64,000 nt of DNA, taken from NCBI RefSeq assembly GCF_028583425.1, contig NC_072791.1, positions 198,624,311 to 198,688,310 of the forward strand. The letters run 5' to 3'. The notes beneath the pieces were generated by a model that ran no database searches, was not told the origin of the DNA, and worked only from the letters and a program-made list of their open reading frames with translations. Position numbers and translations under genes: made by a program. Below, one piece after another: positions 11,306 to 21,286 of this stretch; within the stretch, counting starts at the first letter, position 1; the number at the start of each line of letters is the position of its first letter. The DNA is from Eublepharis macularius (lineage: Eukaryota; Chordata; Lepidosauria; Squamata; Eublepharidae).

Positions 11306-11544
11306 GTGAAAAAGAAGAAACTTCCAAGAATGTTGAAAAGATCCCCAGCAATGAGGTCAGGACTGGTACCCAAAGCATCTGTGTGGATAAGCAAAGTGCT
11401 GATGTGGATAAGCAAAGTGCTGATGTGGATAAGCAAAGTGCTGATGGAAAGCCACCAGATAGTTCAGATGATGAAGAATGCAACTATGAGATGAGTGGTG
11501 GTAAACCAGAAAAGAGAACTGCACCACTAGAATTAATGGGAGAG
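11306..11544 (+). CDS. ERICH2: ERICH2 exon with three perfect 7-residue repeats
   Basis: This 239-base exon lies between TGTGTAG and GAGAG|GTACAG. It encodes an acidic, serine-rich disordered segment (EKEETSKNVEKIPSNEV...), then VDKQSAD three times in a row (11383-11445, 21-bp units with no differences), then GKPPDSSDDEECNYE and finally APLELMGE. The exon ends on a complete codon, and the next exon begins FLKAIMEQDY, so the join LMGE-FLKA is in phase. That join is the recognisable start of the conserved C-terminal part of ERICH2. The repeat array is probably variable in length between individuals or species. Confidence 0.85.
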
Positions 11545-11849
11545 GTACAGTATCATCACCCCGCCCCTCAGCCTTGCTTAAACTAACAGACTATCTTGCA
11601 GGGGGGAAGGTTGCTGAGCTCTTCCTGTGATACGGTATAAAATTCTCAAAATTTGATCACAATATGCATGATTGTCTATTTAGCAAAACAGGGCTTGTGG
11701 AAGGAAACAGAATATAAATAGTTATGGCATGGATCCAAACACGATGGGACAAGCAAAAATTATATGATGAGAATTCTCTTGCCATGTGAATGCATAAATA
11801 ATTGTTTTGTTTTGTTTTGTTTTGCTTACCCTCAGTGATCCCTCCTTCA

Positions 11850-12045
11850 TGCCCAGTGTTATAATTGTTGTTTTTATGTCTTTATATGTTTTTAAGCTCC
11901 GGCTTTAACCGTTTTAATGATGTGTTTTGTTCAATTGTAATGGTTTTATAAAGTGATTTTAGTCTGTATGTTTTAATTTGTTACCCATCTTTGTAGCCCT
12001 TATGAGAACAGAAAGGCAAGATACAAATTTTGTTTAACAAACAAG
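11850..12045 (+). repeat. L2-like LINE 3' UTR fragment
   Basis: The sequence rises through TTTATGTCTTTATATG and TTTTAATTTGTTACCCATC to GGCAAGATACAAATTTTG. This is the typical squamate LINE 3' end with the 'AGGCGGGATATAAAT' tail motif, followed by an A-rich AACAAACAAGCAAAC tail. No coding sequence remains. A TTTTG pentamer run (11804-11824) precedes it. Confidence 0.5.
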
Positions 12046-13159
12046 CAAACAAATAAGCTATTTTACTCCTCAGGCTGATTGAGTGCCTGCAACTTGAATG
12101 TAACATGGGGTTGGTGAGACTGTAACTTTTTATAAGTACGTGACTATATTCTGGCAAAACACACTGCTACATGGTATAATCCAAAACAGAGTTAATCCTT
12201 ATAAGCCCATTGAATTGAGTGGATTTAAAAGGGTATGGTTATACTTAGGATATTGTACTTTTTATGGCAACTTTCTCATTACTTCAACTTCTGGCCAAAC
12301 TATAAGCAATATAGCATATATTTTATATATTTTAATATATGCTATTCTTTTATTTTGGTTTATATTGCCTTAATCAAATCAGAACAAAAGTTATGTTTAG
12401 CCATGATGTTTATCAAAACTTCAGTATCAAAATGCTTAGGAAGATGCATATAGGAAAAGTCCCCTGAAGCTGAAGACTGGGAAACTTGCCCTGGCTTTTT
12501 TATTATGCCTTCCTTGCTTTTTTCACTCTCTTCAATACGCACCTCAATGTTCTTTGAAATAATTTAGACAGAACAATAGATTAAAGACTCTAAATGAACA
12601 TATTTCAAGCCTCAAATCAATAGGTAACACTCTGGATTTAAATACAATTTAAAATGTGTTTTGGCAAAAACATTTTGTTCAAAAAAATCACAAAATCAAA
12701 GTCACAGCATTAGTATTCTCCGATAGAATGGTTTTAGATACTATTTGTCTTAATGAAACTTTTAAAGTACATATTTTATGCACATTTGATGAATAAAGCA
12801 TAATCCTAAATGAAGGAAGTATTCTATCTAGACATGTCTTGTGCAGAAAGATGGGTTCGTATCAGATAATATTAAATTGAATCATATATTCACTGGCTGG
12901 CTTTGTTTCTTGATCAATATTTATGGAACTAATTGGAATAACCGAAATATTTAACACAACATCCAAAAATGCTGATAAGCACAAATGTCCAATAATTGCT
13001 ATTAAAAAGTTAAATGTAGAATGTTCTAAGACAGCAACATATTTCAAAGAGAGGAAAAATTAAAAATTCTTGGAGTAATGCAAAGCATGAATTACTTTCA
13101 AAATAACAATTTGTTAAAAACGCCACAAAGACATTCCTGCATTATTATTGTTAGATAAC
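12046..13159. other. AT-rich intron, nothing recognised
   Basis: Low-GC sequence without splice-bounded open frames or recognised repeats. A TATATTTTATATATTTTAA tract lies near 12316-12340. Confidence 0.4.
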
Positions 13160-14215
13160 TAACAGCAGAATCCTGGGGGAGGGGTGAAAATGCCCTGGAA
13201 GCCAACTAGGAGTTACATCAGTGTATCTCGGACTTACGCCGGTGTAACCCTCCTCTGACAGTGCAGCAGCCCGATGCTGCTTCACCCAGAGTCCCCACCA
13301 CTGCTCAGCCATAGCGACTGGACGCAGGTGTAACCAGCAAGTGAGTCCATGTGCTGATGGGCTGGGAGGGTGTTGTGTGAGTTAGTCAGCTCCCTAAGCT
13401 GTTCTAGGCACAGGAACACCTCCAGCAGCAGAGGAAAGTTACACCATAAAAAATGATGGCGTAGCCCAGAGGCACCCATTGTGTAGGGCCTGTTCCTGGC
13501 CCCACTCAGGCAGTCCGGAGGACCAATCCACTCATGCCCCGGCAGTGGCTGAGCCCCCTGCCCTGCACCCAATCACCTCCCTGGGCACCCTACATAACCT
13601 CTGGCCAGGGTGCCCAGGACTCTAGGTAAGTGGGGAGGTAGCTGGAGGCTCTGCCTGAGAGCTCCCTACCATGGGGATTTAGAGCACAAGGTGGGAGAGA
13701 GTGCTTGCTGTGACAGGGCAAGAGTGAGCAGGGGGAACTTAGTGAAATTTGGGGTGCACTTGCACTCATATATGGGAGGAGAGCCTTATCCAGAATGTCT
13801 GACTGACATCTACCACCCAAGTTCCCTTGTAGGTAACCCATCCCCTGAGTCGTGGCACCAACAGGTAAGAAGGAACTGGGGAGGCAGCTGCCCTGGTAAG
13901 TGGCCTGTCCATCCCGTGGATGCCATCCAGTGATTGCAGAGGGTCCAGGGTGCCAGAGTGCCAGAGTGATGAGCACCTCCTCAGCAGGGCATGCCTGAAA
14001 GCAGTTCTTGCCCCCCTCATCTGCATATAGAGAGACCTTTGAGGTGGCTGGAAGGGCAGGGATGGGGAGGTGGTGTGCCTGGGTGGTGGTGGGGCACAAG
14101 GGCTAGTTGGAGGCCCACCATCAGCACTTTACAAGGCATCAGCCAGGCCATGGAACTCCTGAGGCCCAGGTGGAGATGTTGGGGAATTTGTGTTCATTTA
14201 CCTTTGTGGATATGT
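13160..14215. repeat. GC-rich insertion of unknown type
   Basis: About 1 kb of GC-rich sequence with sharp edges against AT-rich intron. It opens GCAGAATCCTGGGGGAGG. Open frames on both strands (13590-14099 -, 13610-13933 +) are proline/glycine-rich, overlap each other and match no family. An unidentified interspersed repeat is the likeliest explanation; an old LTR or composite insertion is possible. Confidence 0.3.
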
Positions 14216-15019
14216 GTCAAATAATATACTAATTCCAGTTAGTTCAATAAATGTTACCAAATATTACCAAAATAAATATTTGAATGAATATACAATACAA
14301 TTTAATTCTGTCAGGACAAGATGTGTGTGGATTTAAAAATTCCTGATTGTTTTTGTAGGAATAGTTACAGCTAGCGTTTGGCCTTATGTACCAGAATGTG
14401 CATACAATGGTTATCCCTAAAGTTTTATTAAGACAAGTGGTATCTAGAATCATTCCATGGAAAAATATTAGTATTCCAATTTTGATTTTGCTGTTCTAAA
14501 AAACAGAATCACAACACTTTTTTTGCTTTGGTCCATTTTAAATCAAAGTATTGATTTGAAGCTTGAGATGTGCTCCTTCCAGTGTTTTGATCCATTATTC
14601 TGTCTTAATTATTTTGAGAGATACTGAGCTGTGTGCAGAAAAGAGAGGGGAAAGCAAGAAGGGCATTATGAAAGCATCAAGAGTTTCTTGGAGTGGCATT
14701 TGGAATGTTTTTTTCATATGCTCATCTGAGCATTTTAGTGTAACAAATCTTTTTCTTGCAATTCATCTGAAGTCCATCTCTTTTCTAAGCCAGACTGCGT
14801 AGCCTATTTCTTTTTTTAGTCTGAGGTATGATATCAGGAATCTTTTTAGACTGTCCCAGTATCATACTGTTCCCACTGAACAGTAGCATATCTTGGTCCT
14901 ACTTCACAAAGAGAATAACCTCTAGGCAGCTTTGTGTATTATTTCATAGCCACTGAAGTTTTCAGCCAGATTCCAGATGTCTGTCTTAATAACGCTTAAG
15001 CATACTTATTTGGTTTTCT
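14216..15019. other. Intron, nothing recognised
   Basis: AT-rich sequence without supported genes or repeats. Confidence 0.35.
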
Positions 15020-15257
15020 CCCATTACCCTACCTTGGCATCTGACCACCTGGATTCATGGCACAGTAACATTGAGACTAGGCTACTGTAATGCACTCTAC
15101 ATTGGTCCCCCTCAAAGTCAGCTCAGAGACTTCAGGTAGTGCAAAACGCTGCAGCTCATTTACTTTCAGGAGCTAGATGGGGCATGCATTTCACTCCCAT
15201 TCTGCAGTCACTCCATTGGCTTCCTATCAGTTACCGGGCTCAATTCAAGGTTATGAA

Positions 15258-16082
15258 TAGACATGGGCACGAACAGAAAAAAACCACGAACATGGTGTTT
15301 GTTGTTCGTTGCCATCCACGAACAACAAACAGCGAACATTGACGAACATGATCCTGTTCACGAACATGTTCATTATTCAAGGTGGCCCGCAGGCTCTCCT
15401 CCAGCCATCAAGATCCCTACCGCACCACTCCCAGAAACCCTACCTGAGCAGGCAGCAGGAAATGTACCAATAATAAATAATAGCTTGGCCCCAGAGCCTG
15501 GCAGCAGCCCTGGAACTTGAAGGGGTAGATCCCTACTGCACCACTCCCAGAAACCCTACCTGAGCAGGCAGCAGGAAAGGTTCCAATAATAAACAATAGC
15601 TTGGCTCCAGAGCCTGGCAGCAGCCCTGGAACCTAAAGGGGTAGATCCCTATCCTACCACACACAAAGAAAATTCAAGCTCCAATGCACTCACCCTGTCT
15701 AACAGCAGCTGTCTCTCCCTGAAAGCCAGAGCTAGGAGCCCCCTCCCCCCGGTCTTTTCCTCTTGTAACAAATTTGGAGCTCCAGTCCACACTTGGAAGG
15801 AAAACCTGCATATCAAGATAAATTGGGTTTAGATTGGGGTTTCCAGGGCAACAGCAGGAGTTCAGAGAGATTTCAGACAATCCCTGCCTAAGTTGCCAAG
15901 GGAATTAATTGCAGGTGCCAGACTGTCTGGCTTGATGAACAGCAACGAACAGCAATGAACGAGGCTTGCAATGACCACCTGTTCGTTTAGAATGGAGCCT
16001 CATGAACAGCTTGTTCGCGAACAGCAGATTGGGCTGTTCGTGGGGTTTTTTTAGTTCATATTGCTGTTCATGCCCATCTCTA
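15258..16082. mobile_element. hAT non-autonomous element inserted in the L2
   Basis: The 825-bp insert begins TAGACATGGGCACGAACAG and ends CTGTTCATGCCCATCTCTA, matching terminal inverted repeats (TAGAGATGGGCATGAACAG when flipped). It is flanked by GTTATGAA (15250-15257) and GTTATGAC (16083-16090), an 8-bp target duplication with one mismatch. Inside are many GTTCGTGAACATG-like subterminal motifs and a tandem duplication of about 116 bp (15412-15527, 15528-15642, then the start of a third unit). No transposase is present. Confidence 0.8.
15412..15660. repeat. About 116-bp tandem duplication inside the hAT element
   Basis: Two near-identical units begin GATCCCTAC at 15412 and 15528. Both contain CAGAAACCCTACCTGAGCAG and CCTGGCAGCAGCCCTGGAAC. 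A third copy of the first few bases starts at 15643. There are few mismatches, so the duplication is younger than the host LINE. Confidence 0.75.
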
Positions 16083-16745
16083 GTTATGACTATCACCTTC
16101 AAAACCCATCATGGCCTTGGCCCCTCATATCTGTTTAACCGCCTCTCCCCCATGGTCCGCCAGGCAACTTTGCTCATCTGGTCCAGACCTTCTGCAGATA
16201 CCACCCTGCAGTTGGGCAATATCAACAGCTGCCCACACATGCACTGTCTCTGTGGTGGCCCCCACTATATAGAATAGCCTGCCTGAGGAGGTCAGGAAAG
16301 CTTCCACTCTCCTGGCTTTCCTCAGACTATGCAAACCTGAATTATTCAGGAGAGCTTTCTACCCAGATTATAGGACTGTGTCATAAGAAATAGCTCAGAG
16401 AGATGCCTCAGTAGGGATGGATACTAAGTGCTGTGCTATTGGGTATTGTCTGTTGGTGTAGATATGTCCCTACTAGGGAGTTTCCATGCCGCTAAACGTG
16501 TCGTGGAAATTAATTATGCTTTGTTTCAGATATATTTCATCTCTCTGCTCTGCTTTATGCTTGTTTACGTTTTTTCTGCTACCATTCCCTATTGTGTCTG
16601 TTTCTCTGAATGTCCCAACTGTTGTTTGTTATTGTACTTTGCTCAGTGCCATGTCCTATCTGTCGATTATATTGTATTTTCACTCGCACTGTGTAATCTG
16701 CCCTCGATCTCAATGAGAAAGGTGGATTATAAAAAAAATAATAAT

Positions 16746-17207
16746 CATGTGCATGCAAAAACTCAGAAGGCAGTTCTCGGTGTATGAATAGCAGGTGTCT
16801 GATACGGAAGAACAGGCAAGTTTAAATACTGTTGTGCTCAGTTTCTGATTCAATTGACCATATAGGCAGGTTGATTTCCAATTGCATTTCAACTTTCCTA
16901 AATCGATGTGTGATTTGAGTCTGAGATATTTTGTGTGGAGCAGTTTCCAAGATACTCAGCTGCCACAATTTGGAAACATGATAGGACAGAGAGCCTGTGA
17001 AGCAGGAAACTGCACGGTTTGGTATTAGGGGTGAGGAGGAAATTCAAAAATGTCATACATTTTAAAATGAATTTATTTTAAAGGCAGCATTTGTCTATAA
17101 AGCGTTATTTTTCTTCAAAGGTTGTTAGAAACTGAATTTCTAGATTTGAGGGAAACAACTTTGCTTTATATTAACCTCTTTGCTTTCAAATGTATTTTTC
17201 TATATAG
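16746..17207. other. Intron before the conserved ERICH2 exon
   Basis: Nothing recognised apart from a pyrimidine-rich acceptor region (TTTTTCTATATAG) at 17195-17207. Confidence 0.45.
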
Positions 17208-17265
17208 TTTCTGAAAGCAATAATGGAGCAGGACTACACTCTTGCAAAAAAACTTTGTCAAATGA
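17208..17265 (+). CDS. ERICH2: ERICH2 conserved C-terminal exon
   Basis: A 58-base exon between TCTATATAG and AATGA|GTAAGT. It encodes FLKAIMEQDYTLAKKLCQM plus one base (A). With the next exon it forms the best conserved block of ERICH2, which reads like a TPR-type helical hairpin: helix (AIMEQDYTLAKKLCQM), then ILIYEPQNPEA and a second helix. The spare A joins TT at 17931 to give Ile. Both splice sites are canonical and strong. Confidence 0.9.
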
Positions 17266-17379
17266 GTAAGTATGCATATAACTTACCTGATTAGTATGGT
17301 TTCTTTGTATCGCAGTTTTCTAAGTATGAATTAGGAAGCTATTCACTTAGTACATTAATTTATGTCTGTTTCTCTCTAC

Positions 17380-17532
17380 ACAAGACATCTTACATGAGTA
17401 GGATCAAGTGAAAAATCTTACGTTGTTTTCCCATTTTGGATACACATGCACTGCTAGGGAGACAGAGTACACTTGAACATAAGACCACACAGAAAGTAAG
17501 TCACTTGAACGTCCCTGTGTAAGATGTCTTGT
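17380..17532. repeat. Short MITE-like element with 15-bp inverted ends
   Basis: ACAAGACATCTTACA at 17380-17394 is perfectly complementary to TGTAAGATGTCTTGT at 17518-17532, giving a 153-bp unit. TA dinucleotides lie close outside both ends, which would suit a mariner-like MITE. There is no coding capacity. It lies in a short ERICH2 intron. Confidence 0.45.
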
Positions 17533-17604
17533 ATAGAGTTTAGGAGGGTACATAGGCAGCAGTATTAACAACACTTTCCTGGGAGTAGATTAGGTGGGTA
17601 GCCA

Positions 17605-17770
17605 TGGTGATCTGCAGTAGAATAGCAGGAGACCAATAAGTTTAAGCTTTCGAGAGTCCAAGCTCCTTTCTTCAGATTTCAGTATGAATGGAGGTCCCTG
17701 AGCTTGACACTTGAAAGCTTACACCCTGAAAATCTTATTGGTCTCTAAGGTGCCCAAGTCCTACTGTTTC
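17605..17770. repeat. Foldback repeat, AAGCTTATGC-like family
   Basis: Inverted arms (about 17628-17665 and 17712-17757) share AGACCAATAAG...AAGCTTTCGAGAG on one side and GAAAGCTTACACC...CTTATTGGTCTCTAAGGTGC on the other. The left end has GTGGGTAGCCATGGTGATCTGCAGTAG, a match in reverse to the usual right end of this family. Confidence 0.6.
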
Positions 17771-17930
17771 TTGGGAGTGAGCACAATTGAATAAAATGGG
17801 ATTTACTTTTGAGAGCTTAGAATTGCTCTCAAAATCTCCTACATGAAATATAACTCGAGTTGTTGGAGGGGGGAGATTTTCCATTTTCTGTGTCAACATT
17901 TTAACATTTCTCCTCCTCATCAAATTCCAG

Positions 17931-18002
17931 TTCTTATATATGAACCTCAAAATCCTGAAGCCCAGCAATTTCTTCCACTTATTGAGCAAAAACTGCAATT
18001 AG
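17931..18002 (+). CDS. ERICH2: ERICH2 conserved C-terminal exon
   Basis: This 72-base exon lies between CAAATTCCAG and TTAG|GTAAGT. It completes Ile and encodes LIYEPQNPEAQQFLPLIEQ followed by KLQL and one base. With the previous exon it makes the sequence KLCQM-ILIYEPQNPEA, the clearest family signature of ERICH2. The spare G joins AA at 20421 to give Glu. The phase is preserved throughout, and nothing suggests decay. Confidence 0.9.
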   Translation, partial: FLYMNLKILKPSNFFHLLSKNCN

Positions 18003-20420
18003 GTAAGTTTAGTTAAGAAAAAAATTAACTGTTGTATACCGCATTACAAGGAGCTACAACCTGCTCCCCAGTCATGTGTCTCTGCTTGACACGTTCCATT
18101 TACTGTAGTTAATACCAGTGTACGTGGCATGTGTAAAACAGCTTTCTGAGTTTAGCACAAGGCTAGCATTTGCACTCTGAAGGCAGCTATTTAAGAAAGA
18201 TTAGCCATTAGTAGCCATAAGATATGAGAAAGCAGAAGTTAGGACACTCTAGGCATATATGTCTTTTTCCAACTAAGGCTAGAAAAAAGTATTGCTGATT
18301 CTAGGCAACAGTTCCAAAGATTTAGATGGCTGTTCTGTGCAGAGATGAAGAAATATTTCAAGCACCACCATAAAAATTGCAAATGCCCTGTCAATAAACT
18401 GCTGGAATTTTTCCAGACTTTTTCATAATCAAAATTGGCTGTTGAGGTAAGGGGAAAGCCAGACAAGCTTCCCTCAGTTACTCAAGATGGATAGGAATAT
18501 AACAGATTTTTTTAAAAAAACATAATTTCCAGAAGATCACTGTACATCAGTGAGAAGAATCTTTCAGCAATGCCATTTTTATGGGTATGTACGACCTCAC
18601 AGAATGATGTCAGCCTATTTGGGGTATTGTGCAGCTTGAGCAAACCATACAGTGCTACAGGAGTTTCATGTATGGCAGTATCTCTGTGATGCAATAGAGC
18701 CCTATTTTATCAAGGGTTAACATGACAACTAACAGCTCAGTCCTGCCAACAAGGTGTACCTGAACTGAGACTATTCTTCCTTCCAGTTATCTTGTCAAGG
18801 TCACTCAGCCAAGAGAGCGGCACTAATTAATTTCAGAGTTGGAAGAGGGGAGAAGTGAGCAATGATATGATAAGTCTAGAAGATTCCCAGAAGCTGGGCA
18901 TTCCATTGGGTAACACCAGTCAGGAAGCAGAGCAACCAAAACTCTATAATTGGCGTAGGATCCCAGCTTGGGAGTACTTTTGGCTTTGCTTTTCCGCTCT
19001 GGGGCTTATGCTGCCTCCATTTGGTGAGGCCTTATGCTGTTGCCTACAGATCTGTGTAGGGCACCTTCTGTAATTCTACCAAGAAGATATAGGCCACTAG
19101 CCTCGAAAGCCCTGTGATGATCCAACTAATTGTATGTTTGGAGTGGATTTCCAATCCTGCTCCGGGTGCCATCAGTAATAGATAAACCGGGTAGCTTTGT
19201 TATTTTCATTGCTTCAGATCTGCTGATGTACTGGTTTTATTTTTAATTGCTTCATTAATCATTCAGTAAAGTTTATATTTTGTTACAGAAGTCTTACTTT
19301 TGAGTAAGACTACCTTGGAACCGGTAGAGGTTATCTGGCAGCTTTGCCAGGGTTTGTAAGGGAGAAAAGGGGTTCCTCTGGCTTCCAGGCATGAGGAGTC
19401 CGAGGAGCAAAGACAAAAAAAACCCTTGCCCCTCTCTGAGCTCAGGCCGTGCTTGGCGGGGGGGGGGGGGCAGGGGAATGTCACAGTTTCCCACAAGAGG
19501 GAGTTGCTTACAATGTGCATATAGCCATCTCAGCGCCACTTTCTGGGATATGAAGGACAGGATGGCAGCACCACCAAGCAGTGAAAAGAGGAAGCCCAAC
19601 CAAGGGTTCTGTCCAATACGTAATGAAGAATTGCTGCAATCCAGCTAAATAAAGCAGGAGTCCTGCGGCATCTTAAAGAGTAAGAAAATGTATCCTGGCA
19701 TAAGCTTTTGTGAGTCAGAGTGTGGCTTGAAGTGAGCTCTGACTCATGAAAGCTTATGCCAGAATAAATTTCCAAAGTCTTTAAGATGCTTTCAGGGTCC
19801 TATTTCATTTTTATTTATTAAAGTGGCTACCCATCTAAAATCCAACTGTAGTTCATGTGGAAACATATTTAACTAGGCTTAGAAATCCCATTGTGAGTTG
19901 AGTCAAGCCTCTTCGTAATTGTTATTAATCAAGATCTATATTCAAAATACTCAAAATACAATAATACAGTTGTTCAAAAGATACAGGAGCAACAGCCCAA
20001 GACTAATGCGAGATTTAAAAACACTCCATGGTCAGAGGGAAGGTATAAGAGACAAAATATCTTTGACAATAAATATATACGGAAATGACATGTAACTTAA
20101 GCTGTTAAATGAGTATGCTGCATACAGTCCATAGATTATGAAGGCCATTGATTTCATCATTGGTGGCAAGAAGTCAGGTCCTCTGCTCATCTTCCCACTG
20201 CTGAAGCAAAACTCACAGGAAGTTGCATGCCTGTTGCTTTTTCCTTTAGATCTGGGAACCTCCTAGATCCGAGAGGGACTGCATGGCTGCTGCTTGTACC
20301 AGACATAGGGCAGAAAAGAGGATGGATGGGACAGTTAATGCCCTCTGGGGATGTGCAAACCTCCCCTGTGCCATTGTTAGTTCTCAAGTGACGCTTTCGT
20401 TCTCTCAATTTCCATGTTAG
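18003..20420. other. Last ERICH2 intron
   Basis: Contains a 12-base G run at about 19457-19470 and a foldback repeat at 19655-19800. No other gene is supported; the minus-strand frames at 19263-19775 are unconvincing. It ends with the acceptor TTCCATGTTAG. Confidence 0.45.
19655..19800. repeat. Foldback repeat, AAGCTTATGC family
   Basis: The left half reads GCAGGAGTCCTGCGGCATCTTAAAGAG...GGCATAAGCTTTTGTGAGTCAGA. The right half is its approximate inverse, TCTGACTCATGAAAGCTTATGCC...CTTTAAGATGC. This is a full hairpin form of the family also seen at 1685 and 17605. Confidence 0.65.
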
Positions 20421-20536
20421 AAAGACAACGGGAGGCTGATGGTGAAGGGAGCACTGATGACAGTGAAGAGGATACTAGCAATACAGAAGACAGTGGGACT
20501 GATAGTGATACAAGCTCCGAAGATTCCGATACCTAG
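20421..20536 (+). CDS. ERICH2: ERICH2 terminal exon with acidic tail
   Basis: The final coding exon starts after TCCATGTTAG and ends at the stop TAG (20534-20536). It encodes ERQREADGEGSTDDSEEDTS and an Asp/Glu/Ser/Thr tail ending SSEDSDT. Such an acidic, CK2-site-rich tail gives the gene its name (glutamate-rich). The reading frame joins perfectly through the previous exons. An ATTAAA at 20586 and an AATAAA at 21901 are possible polyadenylation signals, neither proven. The function of the protein is not established. Confidence 0.88.
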
Positions 20537-20877
20537 GAATTTGGGAATGCCAGGAATGAGTGCATTATTTTAAAATATATATATTATTAAACCAACTGGT
20601 TTTAATATGTACATTTCAAAGAATTTCATTTTATACCATGTTTTTTTCTACTTACATTGCCTCAGTGTTCCAGGACTTCCATCTGGCAGTTATAGTAGCA
20701 TGCAAACTTGTTTACCAGAGATGTAACTGCTGAAATATATTTTTATTTGAGCAATTTGGGGGATATAAATCTATTGTATGTTTTATTAATTATGTACACC
20801 TGATTCCACAGGAGAAGTTCAGTTGATTCTGATAGCCTGGTTTTTTGAGGTTAGCTAGCTGTGAGGTTAGCCATGGT

Positions 20878-21286
20878 CAGGGGTCATTTCCTAGAAAAAG
20901 AACTGCAGGAACTCATTAGCATATCTCATTAGCATATGCCACACCCCCTGACATCACCGGAAGTGTGTTAGACGGCAACATCCACCCCTCAGGCCCCTTT
21001 CCGCAAAAATCTCCAGGTATTTCCTTAAAGCAGAATGAACTCAAAGCAGCTTACCCTCCTCTGGAGAGCCAGCCCTGCTTGCACCCACACACTCACTCAC
21101 TGTCTCTCACAAGTAAAGCAGCAGAACAGAATGAATCCAAGCAGCTTACGTTCCTTTGGAGCCCAGCACCACTCGGCTTGCACTCAGAGGAAAAAGAATC
21201 ATGTGGGCGGGGCCAAAACCCACGTGACCTCTTTTCAGATCTACCGGAATGCTGTTCCTGTGCGTTCCGCCTCCAAATGAGCCCTG
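20878..21286. mobile_element. hAT-type MITE downstream of ERICH2
   Basis: The 409-bp element opens CAGGGGTCATTTCCTAGAA and closes CTCCAAATGAGCCCTG, approximate terminal inverted repeats. Flanks GCCATGGT (20870-20877) and GTCATAGT (21287-21294) match at 6 of 8 positions, consistent with an old hAT target duplication. It has an ATTAGCATAT pair near its start. It belongs to the same broad group as the element at 58191. Confidence 0.6.

Larger units (their letters stand above)
15020..16745 (+). mobile_element. L2-like LINE 3' portion, split by a hAT insertion
   Basis: The + strand encodes the end of an L2-type reverse transcriptase: a frame with L-DYCNALY (about 15075-15100), then LQVVQNAAAHLLSGARW and ILQSLHWLPISYRAQFKV up to 15257. 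After the hAT insertion the same protein resumes at 16083 with VMTITFKTHHGLGPSYL. The 3' UTR follows and ends near 16720-16745 with GAGAAAGGTGGATTATAAAA and an AATAAT tail. The element is 5'-truncated and inactive. Confidence 0.75.

Noticed and set aside
13590..14099. 169-codon open frame on the minus strand
   Set aside because: Sits in a GC-rich unidentified repeat-like block with equally open + strand frames.
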